From contig JAFOGM010000207.1 of the NCBI GenBank assembly GCA_017386805.1, positions 1-5,117 on the forward strand: DNA of 5,117 bases, written 5' to 3'. The DNA is from Bacillota bacterium (lineage in GTDB: Bacteria; Bacillota; Clostridia; Peptostreptococcales; Anaerovoracaceae). The translations under genes and the position numbers were made by a program. The first letter of the stretch is position 1, and each line of letters starts with the position of its first letter. The notes beneath the pieces were generated by a model. The model saw only the letters and a program-made list of their open reading frames with translations. It searched no databases and had not been told where the DNA came from. Of the stretch, positions 1-5,117 are shown in pieces.

Positions 1-30
1 ACATTACAAAAATATCACAGGATTTTGAAA

Positions 31-46
31 ATGTCAATGTTGACAT
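31..46. promoter_or_regulatory. Perfect inverted repeat overlapping the -35 of the synthetase promoter (candidate operator)
   Basis: ATGTCAA (31-37) and TTGACAT (40-46) are perfect 7-bp inverted arms separated by TG. The right arm contains a consensus TTGACA -35 hexamer, so a dimeric protein bound here would block RNA polymerase. The dyad symmetry is seen directly; that it is an operator is inference. It does not match any fatty-acid regulator site I can recall with confidence (for example FapR or Bacillus FadR). Confidence 0.45.
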
Positions 47-68
47 GGTCGGTCAAACAATGTAACAT
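40..68 (+). promoter_or_regulatory. Putative sigma-A type promoter of the acyl-CoA synthetase gene
   Basis: A perfect -35 hexamer TTGACA (40-45) is followed after exactly 17 bp by TAACAT (63-68), which matches 4 of 6 bases of the -10 consensus. A start site near 75 would leave a leader of about 60 nt before the ATG at 135. The promoter lies between two dyad elements (31-46 and 66-84), suggesting regulated expression. The prediction rests on hexamer match and spacing only. Confidence 0.55.
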
Positions 69-84
69 GGTTATCGTAACTATG
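66..84. promoter_or_regulatory. Imperfect inverted repeat across the predicted transcription start
   Basis: CATgGTTA (66-73), TCG (74-76) and TAACtATG (77-84) form 8-bp arms with one mismatch around a 3-bp centre. The element overlaps the end of the -10 and the predicted start site near 75, a usual position for a repressor site. Operator function is inferred from position and symmetry only. Confidence 0.35.
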
Positions 85-122
85 TCGAAAATAGGGACGA
101 TTTTGTCGTGCCTATTGGTATG

Positions 123-128
123 AGGAGA
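123..128 (+). promoter_or_regulatory. Ribosome binding site deciding the synthetase start
   Basis: AGGAGA lies 7 nt (counted from AGGAG) before the ATG at 135. It falls downstream of the two other in-frame candidates, GTG 108 and ATG 120, so neither of those can use it. This selects ATG 135. Confidence 0.8.
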
Positions 129-134
129 AATTTT

Positions 135-1886
135 ATGAGAAAATTACCTGAGCTGAAGCGTCGCTTCAGTGCAACCTTATATGAAGACCTGAGAGAGATG
201 ATCGCAGACAGTGCGAAGAAGTATGCGGATAACGTAGCCTTCATCATCAAGCACAAGGGTAAGAGAGGCGAAGAACCCACTTACGAAAAGATCACCTTCC
301 ATCAGTTCCGTGAAGATATCAACAATTTGGGTACTGCTCTGATGAAGAGAGGAATGATCGGCCAGAGAGTTGCGGTGATCAGTAAGAACCGCTACGAATG
401 GATGGTTGCCTTCTACGCAGTTCTGAGCGGTAACGGTATGGTAGTTCCTTTAGATAAGGGCCTTCCCTATGAAGAATTCGAATCCTGCATGGAACGCAGC
501 CGTGCCAAGGTCCTGATCTACGGAGACGATATGAAGGACATGGTGGAAACTCTGAAGAAGAGCGGAAAGGGAAGCTGCGAAACTTACATCTGCATGGACG
601 AACTGGGCGACGAGCTGAACATGAAGGCTCTGATCGAAGAAGGAAAGGCAGATCCGGAAGAAAAGGAAGTGTTCCTGAATACTCCTGTTGACGGTGATGC
701 TATCGAAATCCTGCTGTTTACCTCCGGTACCACTTCCATGTCCAAGGCAGTTATGCTGTCTCAGAAGAACATCACCAACAATCTGTACTCTCTGCAGCTG
801 ACAGAGGACATTCGTCCCACCGATACGAATATGGCATTCCTGCCCTATCACCACACCTTCGGTTCCGTAGGTCAGGCGCTGATGATCGCCTGCGGTGTTG
901 CTACCGCTTACTGCGACGGTCTGAAGTATCTGCAGAGAAACATCGTGGAATACAAGGTATCCGTATTCTTCTGCGTGCCGCTGCTGATCGAAGGGATCTA
1001 CAAGAAGATCCTGCAGACGGTAAAGAAGCAGGGAAAGGAAAAGACCATTGCTTTCGGTATCAAGCTGACCAAGTTCCTGCTGAAGTTCGGCATCGACGTA
1101 CGCCGCAAGGTTTTCAAGCAGGTTCTGGATAACCTGGGAGGTGAACTGCGCATGGTGATCACCGGCGCGGCTGCCATCGATCCGGAAGCCATCGAAGGGT
1201 TCAACAATCTGGGGATCGTTGCCGTGCAGGGCTTTGGTATGACCGAAGCGTCTCCCGTTATCTCCGCAGAAAGTGCCTGGGAACAGAAGACCGGTTCCTG
1301 CGGTCGTGCAATGCCCAACGTGGAAGTTGCCATCGACCAGCCGGATGAAAATGGCGTGGGTGAAATCATCGCCCGCGGACCAAACGTAATGTACGGTTAC
1401 TACGAAAACGAAGAAGCCACCGCAGAAACTCTGGTGGATGGATGGCTGCATACCGGTGACTTAGGTTACATCGATAACGATGGCTTCATCTTTATCTGCG
1501 GCCGTAAGAAGAACGTTGTGGTTCTGAAGAACGGTAAGAACGTATATCCGGAAGAAATCGAACAGCTGATTTCCAACCTGCCTTACGTGGAAGAAAACTT
1601 TGTCTTTGGTCTTCCCAGAAACGAAGAAGATGAACGCGACCTGGTAATGTGTGCGAAGGTTGTATACAATCCGGAATACATGAAGGCTGAATGCGGTCTG
1701 GACAACAAGAAAGAAGAAGATTTGGCAAAGATCGAAGCACTGATCAAGGCTGACATGGATAAGATCAGCGAAGCGATGCCGATTTACAAGCAGATCGTTC
1801 GTACCTATGTAACCGACGAACCCATGATCAAGACCACCACCAACAAGGTAAAGCGCTTCGAAGAAATCAAGAAGCTGCAGAAATAA
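135..1886 (+). CDS. AMP-forming acyl-CoA synthetase (long-chain-fatty-acid--CoA ligase-like)
   Basis: This 583-residue cytoplasmic enzyme belongs to the ANL adenylating superfamily. Family members activate a carboxylic acid with ATP to an acyl-adenylate and then transfer it to CoA. Visible core motifs are the P-loop-like FTSGTTSMSKAVMLS (195-209), QGFGMTEASPV (365-375), the ribose-binding TGD (440-442), the hinge region GRKKNVVVLKNGKNVYPEEI (456-475), and a C-terminal TTNKVKR (568-574) with Lys571 at the position of the catalytic lysine of canonical TGKIxR. Length and the LPYHHTFG stretch (236-243) fit the long-chain FadD/FACS branch; the exact substrate is inferred and could be a medium-chain or other acid. 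The P-loop is atypical: S201, S203 and A205 replace the usual Gly, Pro and Gly, while K204 is kept. The start at 135 is set by the AGGAG at 123-127. Lys is almost always AAG and Glu mostly GAA, suggesting high expression. The gene is monocistronic, ending in its own terminator. Confidence 0.9.
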   Translation: MRKLPELKRRFSATLYEDLREMIADSAKKYADNVAFIIKHKGKRGEEPTYEKITFHQFREDINNLGTALMKRGMIGQRVAVISKNRYEWMVAFYAVLSGNGMVVPLDKGLPYEEFESCMERSRAKVLIYGDDMKDMVETLKKSGKGSCETYICMDELGDELNMKALIEEGKADPEEKEVFLNTPVDGDAIEILLFTSGTTSMSKAVMLSQKNITNNLYSLQLTEDIRPTDTNMAFLPYHHTFGSVGQALMIACGVATAYCDGLKYLQRNIVEYKVSVFFCVPLLIEGIYKKILQTVKKQGKEKTIAFGIKLTKFLLKFGIDVRRKVFKQVLDNLGGELRMVITGAAAIDPEAIEGFNNLGIVAVQGFGMTEASPVISAESAWEQKTGSCGRAMPNVEVAIDQPDENGVGEIIARGPNVMYGYYENEEATAETLVDGWLHTGDLGYIDNDGFIFICGRKKNVVVLKNGKNVYPEEIEQLISNLPYVEENFVFGLPRNEEDERDLVMCAKVVYNPEYMKAECGLDNKKEEDLAKIEALIKADMDKISEAMPIYKQIVRTYVTDEPMIKTTTNKVKRFEEIKKLQK

Positions 1887-1936
1887 GCATTTAACAGACA
1901 ACATACATACACTTGAACATGAACTCCAACATGTGG

Positions 1937-1970
1937 AAAAACCGCCAACGTCCCTTGGCGGTTTTTTCTT
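1937..1970 (+). terminator. Intrinsic terminator of the acyl-CoA synthetase gene
   Basis: ACCGCCAA (1941-1948) pairs with TTGGCGGT (1955-1962) around loop CGTCCC. Flanking AAAA and TTTT extend the stem to 12 bp, and the right arm runs into a six-T tract (1962-1967). It lies 51 nt after the stop codon. The A-run on the left also allows weak termination in the other direction. Confidence 0.92.
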
Positions 1971-1976
1971 TGCAAT

Positions 1977-2000
1977 AAAAAACCCCGCGGTGCGGGGCTT
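1977..2000 (-). terminator. Intrinsic terminator of the leftward HTH gene
   Basis: CCCCGC (1983-1988) and GCGGGG (1992-1997) form a GC-rich stem with a 3-nt GGT loop. Read on the minus strand it is followed by six T (complement of A 1977-1982). It starts a few bases after the stop codon of the minus-strand gene (2004-2006) and sits back to back with the synthetase terminator. Confidence 0.9.
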
Positions 2001-2003
2001 GTG

Positions 2004-2789
2004 TTACGGTTCCACGTTACTGATGATGGGACTCCAGCTGGCGTTAGTCTTATCGAATACCAGACCGCTGGCCAAGGCAACCAGCCGGCTTTCGCCGCTG
2101 CTTCCTTCGCGCTCATCACTGATTTCCAGAGTGACCAGGTAAGAACCGTTCCCGCTGGGAAGCTGGGCGGATCCGCTGAACACGCCGTTTTTTTCTCTCA
2201 CTTCAAAGCTATGGGTTTCTTTGTCCAGAGCACCGCGGAAGTGGATCGTATACGTCAGAGCTGGATTGACATAACTTGGTACGAACTCGTAATCCACCAC
2301 GTTATCCCGATAGGTACTTCCATAGAAGTAGAGCCCGGTGACTTCCAGAGTGTCGGGGAGTTGATTTTTGGCGACGGCTTCTTCACCGCGTTCCGCATTG
2401 GGACCGACCAAACCGCTGATCCCGAAGGTGAGGACGGAACCGATCAGAATCACGAACAGAAGCCGCAGAACCAGCTGACGCCGACGGGCGCGGTGGTTCA
2501 CAGGCGAGGAGCCGGAGCCATGGTCCATGGCGGAGGCGGTTGCCGCGGAATCGGGAGTGGTTGTTGGCGTGGAAGCGGTGGCAGTTGTGGACTCCGCACG
2601 GCCGCAGAGGACGTCCAGACTGATGTCCAAAGCGTCTGCCAAGGCGATGAGCTGCGCTAAGGCAGGCTGCGCGTCGCCGGTTTCCCATTTGCTGACGGCC
2701 TGGCGGGAGACGCCGATGCGCTCAGCCAATTCCTCTTGATTATATCCTTTTTCTTTTCTGGCTTTCACCAGCATATCTCTAAATTCCAT
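2004..2789 (-). CDS. Membrane-anchored XRE-family helix-turn-helix regulator with C-terminal extracytoplasmic domain
   Basis: This 261-residue protein opens with a clear XRE/Cro-type HTH (about residues 4-63), including NQEELAERIGVSRQAVSKWE (17-36) and a helical DALDISLDVLCG end. Residues 64-98 form a Thr/Ala/Ser/Pro-rich, probably disordered linker. A basic RARRR stop (about 100-104) precedes one transmembrane helix (about 105-128, QLVLRLLFVILIGSVLTFGI). By the positive-inside rule the HTH is cytoplasmic and residues 130-261 are outside. That tail alternates hydrophobic and polar residues (for example SYLVTLEIS), suggesting a beta-sandwich; no family is recognised. The architecture suggests a one-component sensor that binds DNA at the membrane, but target genes are unknown. 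The start is fixed by AAGGAGG (complement of 2795-2801) 5 nt upstream. The gene is convergent with the synthetase and separated by paired terminators. Confidence 0.88.
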   Translation of the reverse strand: MEFRDMLVKARKEKGYNQEELAERIGVSRQAVSKWETGDAQPALAQLIALADALDISLDVLCGRAESTTATASTPTTTPDSAATASAMDHGSGSSPVNHRARRRQLVLRLLFVILIGSVLTFGISGLVGPNAERGEEAVAKNQLPDTLEVTGLYFYGSTYRDNVVDYEFVPSYVNPALTYTIHFRGALDKETHSFEVREKNGVFSGSAQLPSGNGSYLVTLEISDEREGSSGESRLVALASGLVFDKTNASWSPIISNVEP

Positions 2790-2794
2790 AATGC

Positions 2795-2801
2795 CCTCCT
2801 T
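2795..2801 (-). promoter_or_regulatory. Ribosome binding site of the HTH gene
   Basis: CCTCCTT on the plus strand reads AAGGAGG on the minus strand, a near-perfect Shine-Dalgarno sequence 5 nt before the ATG at 2789. It supports this start and argues against longer reading frames through the region. Confidence 0.85.
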
Positions 2802-2816
2802 GTGTGTATGTGTGGG

Positions 2817-2826
2817 GCAGATCTGC
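2817..2826. promoter_or_regulatory. Palindrome upstream of the HTH gene (candidate operator)
   Basis: GCAGATCTGC is a perfect 10-bp palindrome about 16 bp upstream of the HTH gene's ribosome site, within its presumed leader or promoter. XRE proteins often bind short palindromes near their own genes, so autoregulation is possible. A 10-bp palindrome can also occur by chance. Confidence 0.2.
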
Positions 2827-3009
2827 GCTTGTTAACCTTAGGTATGGCTTTATGGTATCAAAAAATGCATGAAAACACAATCGACAGAAGCTTGAATTTC
2901 GGAAATCGCTGCGCAACCAGAGGTTGCAGGAGGGGGAAAACAGGGCATGTAGAGAGGGGCGTGTCTGCAGAGATGTGCGCAGAAGCGGGATGTATCGAAG
3001 GCTCTTTCG

Positions 3010-3052
3010 TTTTGCCAGAAAAGAGCTACTTTTCCCTTTGAAAATGGCAAAA
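3010..3052. repeat. Nested inverted repeat in the non-coding gap
   Basis: TTTTGCCA (3010-3017) pairs with TGGCAAAA (3045-3052). Immediately inside, GAAAAG (3018-3023) pairs with CTTTTC (3029-3034) around loop AGCTA. This gives up to 14 bp of stem with a 10-nt one-sided bulge (3035-3044). No T-run follows on either strand, so it is not a normal terminator. An overlapping alternative pairs GCTCTTT (3001-3007) with AAAGAGC (3020-3026), so two exclusive folds are possible. Function is unknown. Confidence 0.4.
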
Positions 3053-3220
3053 ATCAGACTGGATCGTGAAAATGATCTGTTCCAAACGCATTTGCAGCAG
3101 GGAAGAATGATCCGATTAGCAAAAAGAAAGTGATTATCCTGTAAATTACCCCAAATGTTGGATAAAATGGAGGGAAAAACGACTTGTAGAAGGGGATTTT
3201 TCCTGTGAGAAGGGACATTA

Positions 3221-3271
3221 AAATAAAAAATTGCCAATTTCACCTGCGAAGTAACAGGCAAAATTGGCAAA
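3221..3271 (-). terminator. Long-stemmed intrinsic terminator of the leftward unknown gene
   Basis: TTGCCAATTT (3231-3240) and AAATTGGCAA (3261-3270) are perfect 10-bp arms. CCTG (3243-3246) and CAGG (3255-3258) form an inner stem. On the minus strand the structure is followed by six T (complement of A 3225-3230) and a further AT-rich tract. It lies about 20 nt past the stop of the gene ending at 3291. The plus strand lacks a T-run, so it acts leftward only and isolates the upstream gene from the HTH gene. Confidence 0.85.
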
Positions 3272-3290
3272 AATGAAGCTTATTCGGTAT

Positions 3291-4154
3291 TTACTCAGCA
3301 TCTTCCAGAAAGTCCGCATAGATGTTCAGCGCTTCCACCAACTGCGGGATAGACAGATTGGAACCTTTCAGAGCGCCGGTGGGTTCTGTCTGGTAATCCA
3401 TGCCCAGTTCCAGATAGATGGGATCGGTCCGATCTTCCAGAGGAAGTGCGTTGAAGTCCTTTTTAGTGTAAACCGTGGTGGTATCACCGTCGGTGATAGA
3501 CCAGAGTTTTTCGGCTTTGTTGTAGGTTCGTTTAAATCGATACACTGACTCCAAACCGTCGTCGGTGAAACGGTAGTAGTTTCCGGTCCATTCACTGAGA
3601 GAGGGCTGCGTCTGGTGAAGGAGCATCGTGAAATCACCCAGGGAATGATTCGAAATCAGCTCGCTTCGACCTTTGACATCTGCAGTGTCAAAGATGATCT
3701 GCGGCGTGTCGCCCGCAGCAATGAGGATATCACGGTCGATGATTTTGAGCATTTTGGTCGTTTTTATGGCATAAACAAATCGATCGCGGAATTCCCGGAT
3801 GCGAAGATAAGGCATTCCGCTGTCAGCCCAATCGTCTAAAAGGATGTAGCATTGCGGAGAATTATCGCCTGCATCGGGATAAAGCGTAGAAACCAAATCC
3901 GCCAGCTGGCGGGCCTGCTCCGCAGTCATCCGGCAATCGGCTGCGCCGTTGCGGTAAGAAAGCGTTTTTAAAACCGCATCTGCGGAAGTGACCTTCGCGT
4001 AAGGCGGTCGCTGCCAGTATTCCAGTTCATCCTGCTGCTGTTCCCACTGTTCCAGCGTGTAGTGGGGAGCCGGTTCGGGAAGGTCGGTAGCTTTCAGGAG
4101 GAACAAAGCCAGAATCAGCATGCAAAGTACCATATCGATTGTAATGTGTTTCAT
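3291..4154 (-). CDS. Signal-anchored or secreted protein of unknown family
   Basis: I do not recognise this 287-residue protein. It begins with MKHITID followed by a hydrophobic stretch (about residues 7-20, DMVLCMLILALFLL), which is either a signal peptide or a single N-terminal anchor. There is no good lipobox. Residues 33-49 are Gln/Glu-rich and probably helical. Residue 54 onward looks like a soluble mixed alpha/beta domain, with a stretch of charged strands (LRIREFRDRFVYAIKTTK, 117-134) and a C-terminal Tyr/Trp-rich segment (WTGNYYRFTDDG, 189-200; YTKKDFNAL, 229-237). Two cysteines (C74, C102) fall in the exported part and could pair. The ATG at 4154 is preceded by AGAGGA 5 nt upstream; an in-frame ATG at 4190 has no ribosome site. 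The gene is divergent from araB with an overlapping promoter, but nothing in the protein indicates sugar metabolism. Confidence 0.8.
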   Translation of the reverse strand: MKHITIDMVLCMLILALFLLKATDLPEPAPHYTLEQWEQQQDELEYWQRPPYAKVTSADAVLKTLSYRNGAADCRMTAEQARQLADLVSTLYPDAGDNSPQCYILLDDWADSGMPYLRIREFRDRFVYAIKTTKMLKIIDRDILIAAGDTPQIIFDTADVKGRSELISNHSLGDFTMLLHQTQPSLSEWTGNYYRFTDDGLESVYRFKRTYNKAEKLWSITDGDTTTVYTKKDFNALPLEDRTDPIYLELGMDYQTEPTGALKGSNLSIPQLVEALNIYADFLEDAE

Positions 4155-4159
4155 AAGAG

Positions 4160-4165
4160 TCCTCT
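4160..4165 (-). promoter_or_regulatory. Ribosome binding site deciding the start of the unknown exported protein
   Basis: TCCTCT on the plus strand reads AGAGGA on the minus strand, 5 nt before the ATG at 4154. It places the start at MKHITID and discards the 12-residue extension from ATG 4190, whose start codon lies upstream of the predicted transcription start. Confidence 0.75.
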
Positions 4166-4180
4166 TTTCTTCATATGAAA

Positions 4181-4209
4181 AGCGTAACATGGTTTGATTA
4201 TTCTGTCAA
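4181..4209 (-). promoter_or_regulatory. Promoter of the unknown exported protein gene
   Basis: On the minus strand a perfect TTGACA -35 (complement of 4204-4209) is followed after exactly 17 bp by TACGCT (complement of 4181-4186), a 3-of-6 match to the -10. The start would be near 4174, giving a leader of about 20 nt. A 10-bp palindrome TTCATATGAA (4170-4179) sits at that start. The strong -35 and weak -10 suggest a promoter that may need help or be regulated. Confidence 0.55.
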
Positions 4210-4222
4210 TTCGAGATATAAT
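4194..4222 (+). promoter_or_regulatory. Promoter of araB
   Basis: TTGATT (4194-4199, 4 of 6 to the -35 consensus) is followed by a 17-bp spacer and a perfect TATAAT (4217-4222). The start near 4229 leaves a leader of only about 23 nt, just enough for the ribosome site. It overlaps the opposing promoter by 16 bp (4194-4209). I see no classical AraR-type operator in the short stretch between it and the gene. Confidence 0.75.
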
Positions 4223-4234
4223 GAGGAAAATGAC

Positions 4235-4244
4235 GGGAGAGAGG
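4235..4244 (+). promoter_or_regulatory. Ribosome binding site of araB
   Basis: The purine-rich GGGAGAGAGG ends 7 nt before the ATG at 4252. The nearby ATGs at 4221 and 4230 are out of frame with the kinase, so 4252 is the only sensible start. Confidence 0.7.
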
Positions 4245-4251
4245 CGACGAG

Positions 4252-5117
4252 ATGGCTGGGAATACGAAGAAACAATATGTAATCGGTGTGGACTTCGGGA
4301 CCTTGTCGGGCCGGACGGTTTTGGTGTGTCTGGAAGATGGAAAAGAGGTTGTTGACAGCGTCATGAATTATCCCCACGGCGTTATGGAAACGGAGCTGCC
4401 TGGCGGCGCAAAGCTGAAGCCTGGTTCGGCGCTGCAGGATCCGCGGGATTACATGGCCGTACTGGAGTGGACAGTCCGCAACGTGATGGCGAAGTCCGTC
4501 GTGGATCCGGCTTCTGTGATCGGCATCGGTATCGATGCCACATCGAGTACGCTGCTTCCGGTGGACGAAGCCGGAACGCCGCTCTGCGCGCTGGAACGCT
4601 GGAAGGACGATCCTCACGCCTATTTGAAATTGTGGAAGCACCACAGCTGTCAGGAAGAGGCGACACAGATCGAGACGGCGGCAAAGGCTACAGCCGATTG
4701 GCTGGCGCGTTACGGCGGCCACGTCTCTGCGGAGTGGGCCTTACCTAAAATTCTGGAAACGCTGCGGGAAAGCGAAGATGTCTACAACGCGGCTGCGCAC
4801 TTTGTGGAAGTGGGCGACTGGGTGATCTGGAACCTGACCGGTGAGAAAAAACGCAGCCCCTACTCCATGGGATATAAATTCTTCTGGAATGAGGCCGAGG
4901 GCTTTCCGGAAGAGGCCTTTTTCAAGGCAGTGGATCCACGGTTGTCGAATTTTGTCGAAACAAAGCTGGCCGGAGGGATCTTACCAGCAGCGGGAAAAGC
5001 AGGAACGTTAACGAAAGAAGCGGCGGACCGTCTGGGTCTGAACGAAGGAGTCTCCGTGGCGGCTGCCCTGATCGACGCCCATGCAGCCCTGCCGGCCATG
5101 GGGATCGTGGAACCGGG
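4252..5117 (+). CDS. araB: Ribulokinase AraB, N-terminal part (runs off window end)
   Basis: The 288 complete codons seen are about half of a normal ribulokinase (roughly 550-570 residues). The enzyme phosphorylates L-ribulose with ATP to L-ribulose 5-phosphate, the second step of L-arabinose breakdown, in the cytoplasm. Family signatures are the FGGY-kinase phosphate-1 motif VIGVDFGTLSGR (10-21), LQDPRDYMAVLE (61-72), GIGIDATSSTLLPV (91-104), DPHAYLKLWKHH (120-131), FVEVGDWVIWNLTG (184-197), MGYKFFWNEAEGFP (206-219) and LIDAHAALPAMGI (273-285). Lys209 and Asp275 appear to correspond to the substrate-contacting Lys and catalytic base Asp of characterised AraB proteins; this alignment is from memory. 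The usual DFT of the third motif is DAT here. Lys codons are a mix of AAA and AAG, unlike the synthetase gene. Downstream araD/araA genes, if present, lie outside the window. Another FGGY pentulokinase is the main alternative. Confidence 0.92.
   Translation, partial: MAGNTKKQYVIGVDFGTLSGRTVLVCLEDGKEVVDSVMNYPHGVMETELPGGAKLKPGSALQDPRDYMAVLEWTVRNVMAKSVVDPASVIGIGIDATSSTLLPVDEAGTPLCALERWKDDPHAYLKLWKHHSCQEEATQIETAAKATADWLARYGGHVSAEWALPKILETLRESEDVYNAAAHFVEVGDWVIWNLTGEKKRSPYSMGYKFFWNEAEGFPEEAFFKAVDPRLSNFVETKLAGGILPAAGKAGTLTKEAADRLGLNEGVSVAAALIDAHAALPAMGIVEP

Larger units (their letters stand above)
2802..3220. other. Intergenic region of about 420 bp without a supported gene
   Basis: Reading frames here are short, start with rare codons, lack convincing ribosome sites, or run through the neighbouring terminator and the HTH ribosome site. 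The region should hold the HTH gene's leftward promoter. The best minus-strand pair seen is TTGTGT (2880-2875) with TACCAT (2857-2852) at 17 bp spacing, which is weak. Other structures are a 10-bp palindrome at 2817-2826, a hairpin GCAACC-AGA-GGTTGC (2913-2927) and a nested inverted repeat at 3010-3052. An RNA gene or decayed coding sequence is possible but not shown. Confidence 0.5.

Noticed and set aside
108..134. Upstream GTG (108) or ATG (120) starts for the synthetase
   Set aside because: Both would put the AGGAG at 123-127 inside the coding region, with no other ribosome site in front. ATG 135 fits at 7-nt spacing.
450..1451. 333-codon reading frame antisense to the acyl-CoA synthetase
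   Set aside because: It lies wholly inside a clearly conserved gene, has no recognisable domains, and is explained by the biased codon use of the sense strand, which removes stops in one antisense frame.
2001..2660. 219-codon plus-strand frame opposite the HTH gene
   Set aside because: The opposite strand encodes an HTH with a strong ribosome site. This frame has a Gly-rich low-complexity end reflecting the linker DNA and runs through the HTH gene's stop region.
2913..2927. Hairpin GCAACC-AGA-GGTTGC as a terminator or riboswitch piece
   Set aside because: The stem is only 6 bp, has no T-run on either strand and no partner helices that I could build into a known riboswitch.
2990..3133. 47-codon plus-strand frame (MYRRLFRFAR...) in the gap
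   Set aside because: It has no good ribosome site, is extremely basic, and overlaps the nested inverted repeat. It could be real only if conserved in relatives, which I cannot test.
2779..3270. 163-codon minus-strand frame across the intergenic gap
   Set aside because: It begins at a TTG inside the terminator stem, runs through the HTH gene's ribosome site and start, and has an irregular composition rich in Ser, Leu, Phe and Cys with no domain.
4155..4190. 12-residue N-terminal extension of the unknown exported protein from ATG 4190
   Set aside because: No ribosome site precedes it, it would lie upstream of the predicted transcription start, and it would place a charged segment before an otherwise normal signal or anchor sequence.
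4198..4722. 174-codon frame antisense to araB
   Set aside because: It is a shadow of the ribulokinase coding strand, is rich in Arg, His and Cys, and has no supporting start signals.

Overview
The window most likely comes from a low-to-mid-GC Bacillota bacterium, probably a Clostridia-type anaerobe. The evidence is strong AGGAG/AAGGAGG-type ribosome binding sites, compact genes with intrinsic terminators, housekeeping-type promoters (TTGACA/TATAAT), an XRE-type helix-turn-helix protein of a kind common in that phylum, and the style of the acyl-CoA synthetase. Species-level placement is not possible from the sequence alone.

Layout: (1) Positions 1-134 are a promoter/operator region with two dyad-symmetric elements. 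(2) Positions 135-1886 (+) encode a 583-residue AMP-forming long-chain acyl-CoA synthetase-like enzyme with markedly biased codon use. (3) Positions 1937-2000 hold two back-to-back intrinsic terminators, one per strand, that insulate the synthetase from the convergent gene. (4) Positions 2004-2789 (-) encode a 261-residue membrane-anchored regulator: N-terminal XRE HTH, flexible linker, one transmembrane helix and a beta-rich domain predicted to lie outside the cell. (5) Positions 2802-3220 show no convincing gene; they contain a short palindrome near the regulator's start and a nested inverted repeat. (6) Positions 3221-3271 are a long-stemmed terminator serving the leftward gene to its right. 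(7) Positions 3291-4154 (-) encode a 287-residue signal-anchored or secreted protein of unknown family. (8) Positions 4155-4251 are a short divergent intergenic region with two overlapping, oppositely directed promoters. (9) Positions 4252-5117 (+) are the first 288 codons of a ribulokinase (AraB, FGGY kinase), cut off by the window edge.

The genes do not form one operon. Each appears to be a separate transcription unit with its own promoter or terminator. The main regulatory link visible is the shared promoter region between the unknown exported protein and araB, where the two RNA polymerase sites overlap by 16 bp and should compete. No CRISPR array, tRNA, rRNA, insertion sequence or recognised defence system is seen. 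The least explained items are the orphan exported protein, the membrane-tethered HTH protein and the structured non-coding gap between them.
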